A DNA stretch of 64,000 nucleotides from Cohnella kolymensis (GCF_000829465.1 NZ_JXAL01000006.1:62001-126000), one strand, 5' to 3'; positions 48,900 through 59,090 are shown, counted from the first letter of the stretch. Notes: generated from the letters alone by a model not told the origin. A program made the numbers and translations.

Positions 48900-49898
48900 A
48901 TGTTCAACAAAGACATTGGCATCGATCTTGGTACGGCGAACGTATCCATACATGTTAAAGGCAAGGGAGTGGTCCTTGACGAACCGTCGGTTGTCGCCAT
49001 CGAGAGCGAAACCAGAAAAGTATTGGCGGTAGGAGAAGAGGCCCGTCGAATGGTGGGCAGGACTCCGGGTAACATTGTGGCCATCCGACCACTGAGAGAT
49101 GGTGTCATTGCAGATTTTGAAGTGACGGAGATGATGCTCAAGGCATTCATCCAACGTGTCGGGGGAAGCAGCTGGTACGGGCGTCCCCGCATTCTGATAT
49201 GCGCACCGACGAACATTACGTCGATCGAGCAGAAAGCGATCCGTGAAGCGGCGGAGCGAAGCGGTGCCAAAGAAGTGTTCCTGGAAGAGGAACCGAAAGT
49301 TGCGGCAATCGGCGCCGGCATGGATATTTTCCAGCCGAGCGGGAATATGGTCATCGATATAGGCGGAGGCACGACGGATGTAGCCGTCCTTTCCATGGGC
49401 GACGTCGTAACCGCCTCTTCTCTTAAAGTCGCAGGGGACAAGTTCGATGAGGCGATAATGAGATACATAAAGAACAAATATAAGCTTCTGATCGGCGAAC
49501 GCACCAGTGAAGATATCAAGATGAAGATCGGCACGGTATACATCGGCGGGCGGCGCGAGCAATTGGATATTCGCGGACGCGACATGGTGAGCGGACTTCC
49601 TCAAACGATAAACATCACTTCCGAAGAAGTTCGGGAAGCGTTATCGGATCCGATCAGCTCCATTATTGCGGCAGCCAAATCCGTGCTGGAACGGACGCCC
49701 CCGGAGCTGTCCGCGGATATCATCGACCGCGGCGTAATACTTACCGGAGGCGGCGCGCTTTTGGACGGCTTGGACGCGGTCTTGTCGGAGGAGCTTAAAG
49801 TTCCCGTCTTGATTGCCGAAAATCCCATTCACTGCGTAGTCAAAGGGACCGGAATCATGCTCGATCATCTCGACAAGATCACTCATAAATTAAGTTAG
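48900..49898 (+). CDS. mbl: MreB-like actin homologue Mbl
   Basis: 332 aa. Actin-fold phosphate loops DIGIDLGTANVSIHVKGKG and MVIDIGGGTTDVAVLS, and the adenosine motif VILTGGGALLDGLD. It guides the lateral wall synthesis machinery. Called mbl rather than mreB from the spoIIID-mbl-flhO order. Confidence 0.94.
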   Translation: MFNKDIGIDLGTANVSIHVKGKGVVLDEPSVVAIESETRKVLAVGEEARRMVGRTPGNIVAIRPLRDGVIADFEVTEMMLKAFIQRVGGSSWYGRPRILICAPTNITSIEQKAIREAAERSGAKEVFLEEEPKVAAIGAGMDIFQPSGNMVIDIGGGTTDVAVLSMGDVVTASSLKVAGDKFDEAIMRYIKNKYKLLIGERTSEDIKMKIGTVYIGGRREQLDIRGRDMVSGLPQTINITSEEVREALSDPISSIIAAAKSVLERTPPELSADIIDRGVILTGGGALLDGLDAVLSEELKVPVLIAENPIHCVVKGTGIMLDHLDKITHKLS

Positions 49899-49939
49899 CG
49901 AAGGGCGAGGATCTCGCCAAGAATTAAGGAGGAATCTCC

Positions 49940-50818
49940 ATGTTAAGAGGTTTATATACAGCAGCTTCGGGGATGCTTTCGCAGCAGCGGCGCCACGATA
50001 CGGTCACGAACAACATCGCGAACCTCAACACTCCCGGCTTCAAGGAGATGAACGCGGTTAACCGCGCTTTTCCCGATATGCTGATTTCCGCATTAGGCGG
50101 CCCTGATCCTTCCGACGGCAAGCTGGGCAAGCTGAATCTCGGCGTATTCGCGGAAGAAAATTTAATGCGGATGGGCCAGGGCGACCTGCAGCAAACCGAT
50201 CGCAGACAGGATATGGCGCTGATGTCGGATATCACAGTTGCCGGCATACAGTTCGACGCCTCCGGCAAATATGTGGATCCCGATACCGGGGAAGTGACAT
50301 ATAAACCGGAAGCTTTCTTTACCATACGGACACCTGAAGGTGAAAGGTATACCAGGGACGGCAGCTTCAAGACGCTCCCGGATGGCACGCTGGTGACGTC
50401 GGATGGCTTTGAGGTGGTCGACAAGAACGGCGGTTCCATCAAGATCGATGATATTGCTTGGGAGCAAGTGACAGTCACAGGCGACGGCAGGCTGGTGGAT
50501 TCAACAACAGGGCAGGCGCTTGCAAATTCGCCTCAACTAAACATTGTCAGTGTTGAAAATCCCAATCTCCTGATCCGCAAAGGTGACGGCCGATATGAAT
50601 ATACAGGAGATCCCGCTGGTATACGTCAGCTGAACCTGGCCGATCCCACGGAGAGAGTTCAGGTCCGCCAAGGCTACCTCGAACGCTCCAATGTAGACTC
50701 CGCCCAGTCGGCGGTAGATATCATGTCGGCACTTAGGGCTTATGAAGCGAATCAGAAAGTGGTACAATTCTATGATCGCAGCTTGGATAAGGCCGTTAAC
50801 GAAATCGGCCGCGTTTAA
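49940..50818 (+). CDS. flhO: Flagellar hook-basal body (rod) protein FlhO/FlgF
   Basis: 292 aa. N-terminal rod signature LRGLYTAASGMLSQQRRHDTVTNNIANLNTPGFK and C-terminal YLERSNVDSAQSAVDIMSALRAYEANQKVVQ helix. Distal rod component exported by the flagellar type III system. 26 bp before flhP. Confidence 0.93.
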   Translation: MLRGLYTAASGMLSQQRRHDTVTNNIANLNTPGFKEMNAVNRAFPDMLISALGGPDPSDGKLGKLNLGVFAEENLMRMGQGDLQQTDRRQDMALMSDITVAGIQFDASGKYVDPDTGEVTYKPEAFFTIRTPEGERYTRDGSFKTLPDGTLVTSDGFEVVDKNGGSIKIDDIAWEQVTVTGDGRLVDSTTGQALANSPQLNIVSVENPNLLIRKGDGRYEYTGDPAGIRQLNLADPTERVQVRQGYLERSNVDSAQSAVDIMSALRAYEANQKVVQFYDRSLDKAVNEIGRV

Positions 50819-50844
50819 CGGATGACGAAAGGAGGGACAGCTAA

Positions 50845-51675
50845 GTGAACAGCTCGATGATCAGCGCATCCGTATCGATGGGCGCGCTCCAGCAGAAGCT
50901 GGATCTGCTCGCTGATAATATTGCCAATGCCAACACCGTCGGTTATAAGCGCAAGACGGCGGTGTTTGAAGATATTCTGACTAACGTGAATTCTCACCTG
51001 AAGGATTTTGAACAGGATGGACGCCGCACACCTCTTGGTTTTACGAACGGGTGGGGCGCGAAGATCACGTCGATGCAGCTGGACTTATCCCAAGGCTCAC
51101 TTCAAGAGACAGGCAGTATGACTGATGCGGCGATTGAAGGCAATGTGATGTTTGAGGTCAGGCCCGATGGGAAAATCGGCGGACCGCCTGCATATACGCG
51201 TCACGGGGCATTTCAGTTAATACCGCTTCAAGGGGGCGGCAGGGAACTGGTCACCAACACGGGACATCCTGTGGTGGCGGATAACAACGGAACGCCGGAC
51301 TTTGTCACCGTCCCGGACGTTTACGATCTAAGCATTGCCGCAGACGGCACGCTCACGGCAACCGGCCCGGCGGGTTCCACCCCGCTTAACTTGGGAAAAC
51401 TGAAGATGGCAGAAGTGGTCAGACCGGAACTGCTGCAATTGTCTGAGGACAATCTTTACGTGATTCCAAGTGATCTGCTTACCTCACAACCACCGGTGGT
51501 GAGAGATCCGGAAACGGAGTTTGCCATTCGGCAAGGCTATCTCGAGCAATCGAATGTAGACATGACGGCCGAGATGACGGATTTAATGATGGTGCAGCGC
51601 GCCTATCAATTGAGTGCACGTGCCCTTTCCTCGAGCAACGATATGATGGGTATGGCCAATAACTTACGCGGTTGA
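50845..51675 (+). CDS. flhP: Flagellar hook-basal body (rod) protein FlhP/FlgG
   Basis: 276 aa, GTG start after GAAAGGAGGG. LDLLADNIANANTVGYKRK at the start and GYLEQSNVDMTAEMTDLMMVQRAYQLSARAL at the end. Partner of FlhO in the rod; the pair next to mbl is a Bacilli hallmark. Confidence 0.93.
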   Translation: MNSSMISASVSMGALQQKLDLLADNIANANTVGYKRKTAVFEDILTNVNSHLKDFEQDGRRTPLGFTNGWGAKITSMQLDLSQGSLQETGSMTDAAIEGNVMFEVRPDGKIGGPPAYTRHGAFQLIPLQGGGRELVTNTGHPVVADNNGTPDFVTVPDVYDLSIAADGTLTATGPAGSTPLNLGKLKMAEVVRPELLQLSEDNLYVIPSDLLTSQPPVVRDPETEFAIRQGYLEQSNVDMTAEMTDLMMVQRAYQLSARALSSSNDMMGMANNLRG

Positions 51676-51690
51676 GGAGATTACGGAGCC

Positions 51691-51924
51691 ATGACAGAAA
51701 CCCCTCGTACGCCGGACAAGAGCGGGCGTTCTGCCGGGCGGATAATCGGTCGTATTTTGTGGGTAAGCTTTAAGCTTCTCATTATTCCTGTTCTTTGCAT
51801 TGCGGCATTGCTGGTAGGCTTAGCGATAGGGTATGTGGTGCTGGGCGATCAGCCCATGTCGGGTGTGTTCGATATGAACACATGGAAGCATATGTATGAT
51901 CTGGTGTTCGCGGACGGCGGCTAA
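51691..51924 (+). CDS. EpuA/RNA polymerase subunit beta-like small membrane protein
   Basis: 77 aa. Basic N-terminus, one long membrane helix (LLIIPVLCIAALLVGLAIGYVVLG) and the short tail FDMNTWKHMYDLVFAD. Matches the EpuA family (PF11772), commonly and misleadingly annotated as an RNA polymerase beta subunit. In Streptococcus EpuA helps the EndA nuclease; its role here is unknown. Confidence 0.75.
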   Translation: MTETPRTPDKSGRSAGRIIGRILWVSFKLLIIPVLCIAALLVGLAIGYVVLGDQPMSGVFDMNTWKHMYDLVFADGG

Positions 51925-52049
51925 AGCCCTGCAGAGGCTTGTGACAATAGAGAGATCGGACTCCCCGGAACGTTCCGGGGAGTTTTCATTTATAAAGGTC
52001 AGCGGTATAATGATGGAGAAGTTGAGAGAAATGAGGGAAAAATCCGGGG

Positions 52050-52562
52050 ATGAACGTGCCCAACATGCTTACTGTGTCCCGATTTATTTTAATCCCCATC
52101 TTTTTGGCATTATACTTCAACGACTATCGCATCACGGCTCTTTTGGTCGTATTGCTTGCGGGATTGACGGACTTTCTTGACGGCTACATCGCCCGCCGGC
52201 GCGGGCAGATCACGATGACCGGCATCATGCTCGACCCGCTGGCGGACAAGCTGATGATGCTTTCCGTCGTAATCGCGCTGCTGCTCGGGCATATGCTGCC
52301 TTGGTCGGCTGTTGCGGTCATGGCGTTCAGAGAGGTCGGCATGATTGCCTTCTCGGCATTTTTTCATTTCCGCGGCTACAAAACCGTACCGGCCAACCTG
52401 TTGGGCAAAGCAACCACGGTCGTCTACTATCTGGCGGTTGTGCTCTTGTTTCTGGAACAGCCGGGCGGTGTGGCGGTGCTCTGGAGCGGCATTGCTTTAT
52501 CCTTCATTGCGTCGGCTATATACCTTTCGAAATTTCGCAGATTAAACAGTCCCGATGCCTGA
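52050..52562 (+). CDS. CDP-alcohol phosphatidyltransferase family protein
   Basis: 170 aa, about five helices. Contains the family signature D-x2-DG-x2-AR-x8-G-x3-D-x3-D in TDFLDGYIARRRGQ ... GIMLDPLADK. Probably a phosphatidylglycerophosphate synthase paralogue (PgsA-like), joining CDP-diacylglycerol to glycerol-3-phosphate or another alcohol. The substrate cannot be fixed from sequence. Confidence 0.88.
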   Translation: MNVPNMLTVSRFILIPIFLALYFNDYRITALLVVLLAGLTDFLDGYIARRRGQITMTGIMLDPLADKLMMLSVVIALLLGHMLPWSAVAVMAFREVGMIAFSAFFHFRGYKTVPANLLGKATTVVYYLAVVLLFLEQPGGVAVLWSGIALSFIASAIYLSKFRRLNSPDA

Positions 52563-52707
52563 CCAAAGAGCCTGCAGCCAGCCGTGACGGCTATGCGGCA
52601 AGCTCTTATATCGAACCTTTGCGACTGCAGTTTCGACAAAGGGATAATTGTATTATCGGCCGCTTCCAAGCGGCTTATGCGCTGATTAGAGGAGGATCCC
52701 CCAAATC

Positions 52708-53145
52708 ATGTTGGACATTGTGCAAATTCAGGAAATCATCCCCCATCGGCCGCCGTTCCTGCTGGTAGATAAGATATTGGAAGTTGAACCCGGCAAACGC
52801 GCGGTGGGGCTTAAAAACGTGACGATGAACGAACCTTTTTTTGTCGGGCATTTTCCGGGTTATCCGGTCATGCCGGGCGTATTGATTGTCGAGGCGCTGG
52901 CGCAGGTCGGCTCCGTCGCTATGCTCGTGGTAGAAGAAAACCGCGGTAAATTAGGCTTTTTCGCCGGGATAGACGAGTTCCGTTTCCGCGGGCAAGTGAA
53001 GCCGGGCGACACCCTCACGCTAGAAGTAGAGATTACGCGGCTTAAAGGCCCCATCGGCAAAGGGCGCGCCGTTGCCCGGGTCGGGGACACTGTTGTCGCC
53101 GAAGGTGAGCTTATGTTTGCGTTATCCGACCCTTCCAAAGGGTAA
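52708..53145 (+). CDS. fabZ: 3-hydroxyacyl-ACP dehydratase
   Basis: 145 aa, hot-dog fold. [11 protein letters not shown] start; catalytic H48 in [13 protein letters not shown] and E62 in VEALAQ. Dehydrates 3-hydroxyacyl-ACP in fatty acid elongation. Start after GAGGAGGATC. Confidence 0.96.
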   Translation: MLDIVQIQEIIPHRPPFLLVDKILEVEPGKRAVGLKNVTMNEPFFVGHFPGYPVMPGVLIVEALAQVGSVAMLVVEENRGKLGFFAGIDEFRFRGQVKPGDTLTLEVEITRLKGPIGKGRAVARVGDTVVAEGELMFALSDPSKG

Positions 53146-53258
53146 TAGGTCATTACACCTCAGGCAAGCAAGCCGGCAAATTTGAGTAACGCCTTTCCAT
53201 CTACACGATATATTCAAGATTACAAGGAAAGAGGTCATAGGATATCGAGAAGGGATGA

Positions 53259-54968
53259 ATGAGTATGGTGAAAACTCCGAACGAAGTTTATGAATCTTGG
53301 CTTAACGATCCCAATGTGGATGAAGTGACGAAAGAGGAGCTTCTCGCTATCAAAGGGGAAGAGGCAGAGATCGAGGATCGGTTTTATCGGGAGCTTGAGT
53401 TCGGAACGGGCGGTCTGCGCGGAGTGATGGGCGCCGGCACGAACCGGATGAACCGTTATGTGATCGGCAGAGCCACACAGGGTTTTGCGAATTATTTGCT
53501 GGGCCAGTCATCATCTCCATCTGTTGTCATCGCGCACGATTCGCGCAGCAATTCGGATGTTTTCGCGTTAGAAGCGGCGTGTGTGCTGGCTGCTAATGGA
53601 ATCAAGACACATCTGTTCCGTTCCCTTCGTCCTACTCCTCAGTTGTCTTTTGCAGTTAAGGATCTGAAAGCAACGGGCGGCATCGTCATTACAGCGAGCC
53701 ATAACCCTCCAGAATATAACGGCTATAAGGTTTACAACGCCGAGGGCGGCCAATTGGTTCCCCATGAAGCGGAGCAGGTCATCGCGAACATTCGCGAGGT
53801 GCAGTCGTTCGATGCGGTCAAGCGGCTCACACAATCTGAGGCTGAGCGGCAAGGTTTGCTGAACTGGCTCGGCGATGAAGACGATCAGCGCTACATCGAT
53901 GCGGTTGTGGAGCAGACGGTTCAACCTGAGATACTGAAAGGCCAAGCAGGTAAAGACCTGTCGGTCGTATTCACGCCTCTTCACGGTGCGGGGAATATAC
54001 CGATTCAACGTGTACTTGCACAAACAGGATTCACCAACGTTCATGTGGTGCCGGAACAGGAGCAGCCGAACGCGATGTTCCCGACGGTCAAGTCTCCGAA
54101 TCCCGAAGAACATGAGGCGTTCACGCTGGCGATCGAGCTGGCGGATGAGGTCGGAGCCGATATCATCGTGGGCACCGACCCGGATTGCGACCGCATGGGT
54201 GCCGTCGTGAAGAACGATGAAGGCCGCTATGTGGTGCTGACCGGCAACCAGTCGGGGGCTTTGATGGTCAATTATTTGCTATCGAACAGGAAAGCCCAGG
54301 GCAAGCTACCAGAGAATGCCGCAGTAATCAAAACCATCGTGACGAGCGAGATGGGAGCGGATATCGCCGCATCATACGGCTGCGAAGTGTTCAACACTTT
54401 GACCGGCTTCAAGTATATCGGCGAAAAAATGTCCGAATTCCAAGCGACCGGCTCCCACACCTTCATGTTCGGGTACGAGGAAAGCTACGGCTACCTTACC
54501 GGAATGTACGCGCGCGATAAGGATGCGGTTGTCGCCGCTTTGCTCATTTGCGAAGCCGCCGCTTATTACAAGTCTCAAGGTAAAACGCTGTACCAGGTAC
54601 TGTTGGAGCTCTACGAGAAGTATGGGACGTATTTGGAAAAGCTGGAATCGCGCACGCTCAAGGGCAAGAACGGCGTGGAACAGATCGCGGCTATTATGGA
54701 AGATTGGCGTTCCAACCCGCCGGGAGAGATTGCGGGAAAACCGGTAGAGCGCATGCTCGACTATGCCGGCGGACTGGATGGTCTCCCTTCCGAGAATGTG
54801 CTGAAGTTCATTCTAGGCGACGGATCGTGGTTCTGCCTCCGGCCTTCGGGTACGGAGCCGAAAATTAAAGTATATTTTGCGGTGCGGGGCACGGGACTGG
54901 ATGAAGCGGAGGCCGCGCTGAAACGCTTGATTTCAGCGGTCATGGCACGAGTCGACTCGCTCTCATAA
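53259..54968 (+). CDS. Phosphoglucomutase/phosphomannomutase family (PgcA type)
   Basis: 569 aa (start at 53259, or 53265 with better RBS spacing). Phosphoserine loop TASHNPPEYNGYK (about residue 146), metal loop GTDPDCDRMG, sugar loop GYEESYGYL and phosphate loop RPSGTEPKIKVYF. It interconverts hexose-1- and hexose-6-phosphates for wall polymer and glycolipid precursors. Length matches PgcA/YhxB. Confidence 0.93.
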   Translation: MSMVKTPNEVYESWLNDPNVDEVTKEELLAIKGEEAEIEDRFYRELEFGTGGLRGVMGAGTNRMNRYVIGRATQGFANYLLGQSSSPSVVIAHDSRSNSDVFALEAACVLAANGIKTHLFRSLRPTPQLSFAVKDLKATGGIVITASHNPPEYNGYKVYNAEGGQLVPHEAEQVIANIREVQSFDAVKRLTQSEAERQGLLNWLGDEDDQRYIDAVVEQTVQPEILKGQAGKDLSVVFTPLHGAGNIPIQRVLAQTGFTNVHVVPEQEQPNAMFPTVKSPNPEEHEAFTLAIELADEVGADIIVGTDPDCDRMGAVVKNDEGRYVVLTGNQSGALMVNYLLSNRKAQGKLPENAAVIKTIVTSEMGADIAASYGCEVFNTLTGFKYIGEKMSEFQATGSHTFMFGYEESYGYLTGMYARDKDAVVAALLICEAAAYYKSQGKTLYQVLLELYEKYGTYLEKLESRTLKGKNGVEQIAAIMEDWRSNPPGEIAGKPVERMLDYAGGLDGLPSENVLKFILGDGSWFCLRPSGTEPKIKVYFAVRGTGLDEAEAALKRLISAVMARVDSLS

Positions 54969-55056
54969 ACAGAAAAGCGGCGGCGGTCGTTGGACCGCCG
55001 CTCCTTTTGCGCAAAGCCCGCGAAATTTGACGAAAAGAATTGAAGGAGTGACAGTT

Positions 55057-57087
55057 GTGCCGGAGTGGCTGAATAAATGGAATACGCGATTGGCGCGGTG
55101 GCTTTGGTGGGTCGTGCTGGTCGGTATCGTGGCATCTTTGCCGGTAATGTATGCAAGAGTCCAGACGGAATCCTCGGCGAATCAAGTTGCGATCGCAATG
55201 GATTACCGCGATCTGCTGCAGGTAGGAGCATCCCAGACGAATCCGCAAGCTTTCGTGCAAGAGCAGCTGAAGCGTCTTAAGGATGCGGGTGTTAACAGCA
55301 TGATCGTGTTCGAGGGCACGCTGGAGGAGCTGGCCTGGGCAGGTGAAGTTGCCGTCTATAACGCCTCGCAAGCGGCTCTGCTGGAGCAGCGGGTCGCAGA
55401 TCCCGGGGACAACCGCACTTATGTCCTTTTTACGAATCCCGAACATGAGAAACAATTGCGTCCCGTCATCGACTGGGCGTTCCGCAACCATGGCGCTGAT
55501 GTTACGGACTGGTCTTTCAAAGGCCGCTCCGGCGTCATACTCGGACTCGGCTACGATGATGCGATGATCCGCCCGATGCAGCCTAATCCTGCAGCCATGC
55601 AGGAGCTGAAGGAGCAAGGGTTCCTCATCATACCGCGGCTATCGGATCGGTTCGATCCTTTGGACACAGTTGAACTGGACAAATGGCTGCGGTCGTTCCA
55701 GGAGCTCGGAGTGAAACAAATCGTGTTCGACGGCGAGGCCGTCACCGGTTTTGAAGAAGGGCCGCAAGGTGTGGCCGCTTTCGCCCAACTGCTGAACAAG
55801 CACAATATCGGAATCGGTATTTTTGAAAATTTGAAGGTCCCGCAGAAGGGCATCGACAGGCTGGCAAATCTGCTGGACTATAATGCCGTTCGCGCTCATC
55901 CGGTCGGAGACGCGGAAATCATGACGATCCGCAAGGAACAGCTGGCGGACCGGCTTGTTCTCGCGGTGAAAGACCGCAACATCCGTATTCTGTATTTGAA
56001 TGCCATGACGGTTCGCGATGTCAGCAAAGGGCAGGTTGTGCATCCGCTCGATACGATTGTTTACGTTTTGCAAGGTGAGGGAGATACGAGAGGCGTAACT
56101 GCCGAGCTTGCTGATTTCGGCTTCACGCCGGGTGCGCCGCAAGCGTTCCAGCCTCACCATGCTCCTTATGAGCTGTTATTGCGCGGCTTGACGGCACTTG
56201 GAGCAATTGCGCTTATCGCACTCGCTTTCGGATTGTTCGTACCGTCACTGCTGGCGCCTGCTTTTGTGCTGGGTGCAATCGGCGGAGCGGGACTGTATGT
56301 GCTGAACTCGACACTGATGATTCAAATGCTTGCATTGCTGGCAGCGATAGCCGCTCCTACGGCATCCGTCGTGCTGCTCATCAAGCGGCTCAGGGAGCTC
56401 CGCGAAGGCGCGGGGGATCAGCCGATCTCCGCCTCCAAACGGTTGGGCGGCGCGGTCATTCTGTTCATCCGGACAACCGTGCTCTCTCTTGCGGCCATCC
56501 CTTTGGTGGTGGCGCTGCTGAATCACATTTCGTACAGCCTTGTTTTGCAGCAATTCCGCGGTGTCAGCTTGCTTCATGCTGCTCCGATCGGGCTCGTTGC
56601 TTTATACGTTTTCTTGTACGGCTCGGGCAATACCGTGGTCGGCAATGCGCGGCGCATTCTGGCGATGCCGCTTACGGTGTTGTGGATTGTGGCACTCGGC
56701 GTGCTAGGCGCGGCTGGTATGTACTATATGACAAGAACCGGCAACGCCGGCTCGGTATCCGGACTGGAGCTCAAGTTCCGCGCTCTGCTGGAAAATACTT
56801 TCGGCGTGCGTCCCCGTACCAAAGAAGCGTTCCTCGGTCATCCGTTATTTTTGGCGGGTATATTCCTGGCGCTTCGGTATCGCTGGGCCATGGTTCTGCT
56901 TATTGCCGGAACGATCGCGCAGCTGTCCATGGTGGATACGTTCGCGCATATTCATACGCCGCTCGTGCTTTCGATCATCCGGGTTCTGCTCGGTCTCGGT
57001 ATCGGCGCGTTGATCGGCCTTGGTATTATTGCCGTTTGGCAAATCGGTGAAGGAGTCCGCAATCGATGGGTGAGAAGACAGGTTTAA
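55057..57087 (+). CDS. DUF5693 family multipass membrane protein
   Basis: 676 aa from the GTG with GAAGGAG seven bases upstream. One N-terminal helix, an extracytoplasmic domain of about 350 residues (VNSMIVFEGTLEELAWAG ... HPLDTIVYVL), then about nine helices. The family is found beside csaB in Paenibacillaceae and other S-layer bacteria, which suggests a role in secondary wall polymer synthesis or export; this is inference. Its last 22 bases overlap csaB. Confidence 0.8.
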   Translation: MPEWLNKWNTRLARWLWWVVLVGIVASLPVMYARVQTESSANQVAIAMDYRDLLQVGASQTNPQAFVQEQLKRLKDAGVNSMIVFEGTLEELAWAGEVAVYNASQAALLEQRVADPGDNRTYVLFTNPEHEKQLRPVIDWAFRNHGADVTDWSFKGRSGVILGLGYDDAMIRPMQPNPAAMQELKEQGFLIIPRLSDRFDPLDTVELDKWLRSFQELGVKQIVFDGEAVTGFEEGPQGVAAFAQLLNKHNIGIGIFENLKVPQKGIDRLANLLDYNAVRAHPVGDAEIMTIRKEQLADRLVLAVKDRNIRILYLNAMTVRDVSKGQVVHPLDTIVYVLQGEGDTRGVTAELADFGFTPGAPQAFQPHHAPYELLLRGLTALGAIALIALAFGLFVPSLLAPAFVLGAIGGAGLYVLNSTLMIQMLALLAAIAAPTASVVLLIKRLRELREGAGDQPISASKRLGGAVILFIRTTVLSLAAIPLVVALLNHISYSLVLQQFRGVSLLHAAPIGLVALYVFLYGSGNTVVGNARRILAMPLTVLWIVALGVLGAAGMYYMTRTGNAGSVSGLELKFRALLENTFGVRPRTKEAFLGHPLFLAGIFLALRYRWAMVLLIAGTIAQLSMVDTFAHIHTPLVLSIIRVLLGLGIGALIGLGIIAVWQIGEGVRNRWVRRQV

Positions 57088-58217
57088 ACAATGCCGCCGG
57101 GAGTGAAAATAAAGCTCGCCGGCTGGTAATTTCCGGCTACTATGGTTTTCGCAACAGCGGGGATGAGGCGGTACTCAAAAGTATTCTCACCGCGTTAGAG
57201 GAGTCTGCTTTACAAACCGGCGTAACGGTGGAGCCTGTCGTTCTCTCCGCAGATCCGGAGTGGACGGCGCGGCAGTACGGCGTTGAGGCTGTGCACCGCA
57301 TGAAACTGGCGGAAGTACGGCAGGCGCTTAGCAGCAGTGACGGCTTGATCAGCGGAGGCGGCAGTCTTCTGCAGGATGCGACAGGACTCGGCTCTATTCC
57401 TTATTATCTTGGCATTATGGAGATGGCCCGCTGGGCAGGGAAACCCACTTTTGTCTATGCCCAGGGCATAGGACCGGTGAACCGCAAGCTGTTCCAGCCG
57501 TTCATCAGCAGGGCATTTAGGCGCGCGGCGTATTTGTCCGTGCGCGACGATGAATCGGCGCAACTGCTGCGCCGATATGGTGTGGGTGCGGACCGGATCG
57601 ACGTTGTGCCCGATCCGGTCATGGGCTTGCCGCTCGGCGGCGCGGCGGATGTGGCGCCGCCGGCGGCTGGGGAGGACACGCCGCCCGTGGTGGGCGTGTC
57701 CGTCAGGTTCTGGCGCAGCGACCGCGCGGACTTGGACCGCACGGCGGCAGCGCTTGAAGCGCTGGCCGGACGGCATCGCGTCCGGCTGCGCTTCCTGCCG
57801 TTCCATCAAGGCAGCGACGAGGATGCGTCGCGCTATGTGATGGAACGGCTGGGTGCGGCAGCGGGCCTAGCGGAGCTGGCCCCGTCGCACGAGGACCCGC
57901 AGCTGATGCTGCGGGAAGTGAGCCGATGCGCGCTGCTCATCGGCATGCGGCTGCATTCGCTTATCTATGCAGCCAACCGCAGGGTCCCGCTTCTCGGCAT
58001 CTCGTACGATCCCAAGATCGACCAGTTCCTGCACCGGCTCGGGCAGCGCCCCGCCGGCACGACTGAGTCTATCGATCCACACTTTTTCGCCGAGGACGCG
58101 GTGCATCTCCTGAATCATCCGGACCAGTGGCATGAGTCGACGGATTCAGCCATTACCAGGCTCAAGCAAGAAGCAATAAGGCCTGCGCAACAAATTATCC
58201 AGTCAATTCGTATTTAA
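57066..58217 (+). CDS. csaB: Polysaccharide pyruvyl transferase CsaB
   Basis: 383 aa. VISGYYGFRNSGDEAVLKS at the N-terminus and ISGGGSLLQDATG, with the C-terminal GMRLHSLIYAANRRVPLLGISYDPKIDQF. CsaB adds 4,6-pyruvate ketals to wall-polymer ManNAc; these ketals are the ligand of SLH domains. The 22-base overlap with the DUF5693 gene implies translational coupling. Local GC is high (57600-57850), with an Asp/Arg/Ala-rich segment. Confidence 0.94.
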   Translation: MGEKTGLNNAAGSENKARRLVISGYYGFRNSGDEAVLKSILTALEESALQTGVTVEPVVLSADPEWTARQYGVEAVHRMKLAEVRQALSSSDGLISGGGSLLQDATGLGSIPYYLGIMEMARWAGKPTFVYAQGIGPVNRKLFQPFISRAFRRAAYLSVRDDESAQLLRRYGVGADRIDVVPDPVMGLPLGGAADVAPPAAGEDTPPVVGVSVRFWRSDRADLDRTAAALEALAGRHRVRLRFLPFHQGSDEDASRYVMERLGAAAGLAELAPSHEDPQLMLREVSRCALLIGMRLHSLIYAANRRVPLLGISYDPKIDQFLHRLGQRPAGTTESIDPHFFAEDAVHLLNHPDQWHESTDSAITRLKQEAIRPAQQIIQSIRI

Positions 58218-58243
58218 CAATATAAGCTTGGAGGGTGTGACTT

Positions 58244-59014
58244 TTGGTGAACCCCAATCCGCGGCCGTATCCGACGGTGTCCTTGTACGGCGTGCCTTTT
58301 TCCCGGATGGATATGAAGGAAACTGTAGCTTATCTAACCGAAGCGATCGAATCCCGCCGCCCGCATCGTGTCGTCACGGGCAATCCCATCATGCTGATGG
58401 CCGGCTTGGAGAATCCCGCTTTTCATCGGGCTCTTGCGACCGCCGACCTAGTCGTGCCTGACGGTTCAGGCGTCGTATGGGCAGCCCGCAAAGTGGGCCA
58501 GCCGGTCAAGGAGCGCGTCGCAGGCTTTGATCTCCTTCATGAATTACTGAAAGAAGGAGAAAAACGGAGCTGGAGCGTGTATTTGCTGGGCGCTTCCGCG
58601 GAAATCATCGACACCGCACATGCCAAATTGGCCGAAAAGTACCCCGGCGTGCGTTTCGTCGGGCATCGTGACGGTTACTTCTCTGATAGGGAAGACGGCG
58701 CGGTGGTGTCCGCCGTCCGCGCGGCCAACCCCGATCTGCTCTTCGTGGCCCGTGCCATGAACAATCAAGAACCGTGGATCGCGAAGTACCAAGAAGTGTT
58801 GGGCGTTCCTGTTATGATGGGAGTAGGGGGCAGCTTTGACGTCATTTCAGGCAAGCTCAAGCGGGCACCGGCACTTTTTCGCAAATTGGGTATCGAGTGG
58901 TTCTACCGGCTGCTTCAGGAACCCTCGCGCTTCGGAAGGATGTTGGTTCTGCCCCGATTTGCCATGAAAGTGCTCAAAGACGGAGAGAAAGTACTGAAAC
59001 CAACCAATCCTTGA
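58244..59014 (+). CDS. tagA: WecG/TagA/CpsF family glycosyltransferase
   Basis: 256 aa, GTG start after GGAGGG. GT26 fold: VVTGNPIMLMAGL, VPDGSGVVWAAR with the conserved aspartate, and a basic C-terminal membrane-binding helix. Where most members have GxPxQE this one reads ARAMNNQEPWI, keeping QE. Probably transfers ManNAc from UDP-ManNAc onto lipid-linked GlcNAc. It works between tagO and csaB in wall-polymer synthesis. Confidence 0.9.
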   Translation: MVNPNPRPYPTVSLYGVPFSRMDMKETVAYLTEAIESRRPHRVVTGNPIMLMAGLENPAFHRALATADLVVPDGSGVVWAARKVGQPVKERVAGFDLLHELLKEGEKRSWSVYLLGASAEIIDTAHAKLAEKYPGVRFVGHRDGYFSDREDGAVVSAVRAANPDLLFVARAMNNQEPWIAKYQEVLGVPVMMGVGGSFDVISGKLKRAPALFRKLGIEWFYRLLQEPSRFGRMLVLPRFAMKVLKDGEKVLKPTNP

Positions 59015-59052
59015 TGAAAATTTAATGTGAGTCATGAAAATCACCAAAAACG

Positions 59053-59090
59053 GCCGAATACGACATAATTAATACCTTGTTGTATTCGGC
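59053..59090. promoter_or_regulatory. Inverted repeat overlapping the tagO promoter
   Basis: GCCGAATAC (59053-59061) and GTATTCGGC (59082-59090) form a perfect 9-base inverted repeat around a 20-base AT-rich centre. It covers the -35 region of the tagO promoter. It could be an operator or a leader/terminator hairpin, although no T-run follows. Confidence 0.5.
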
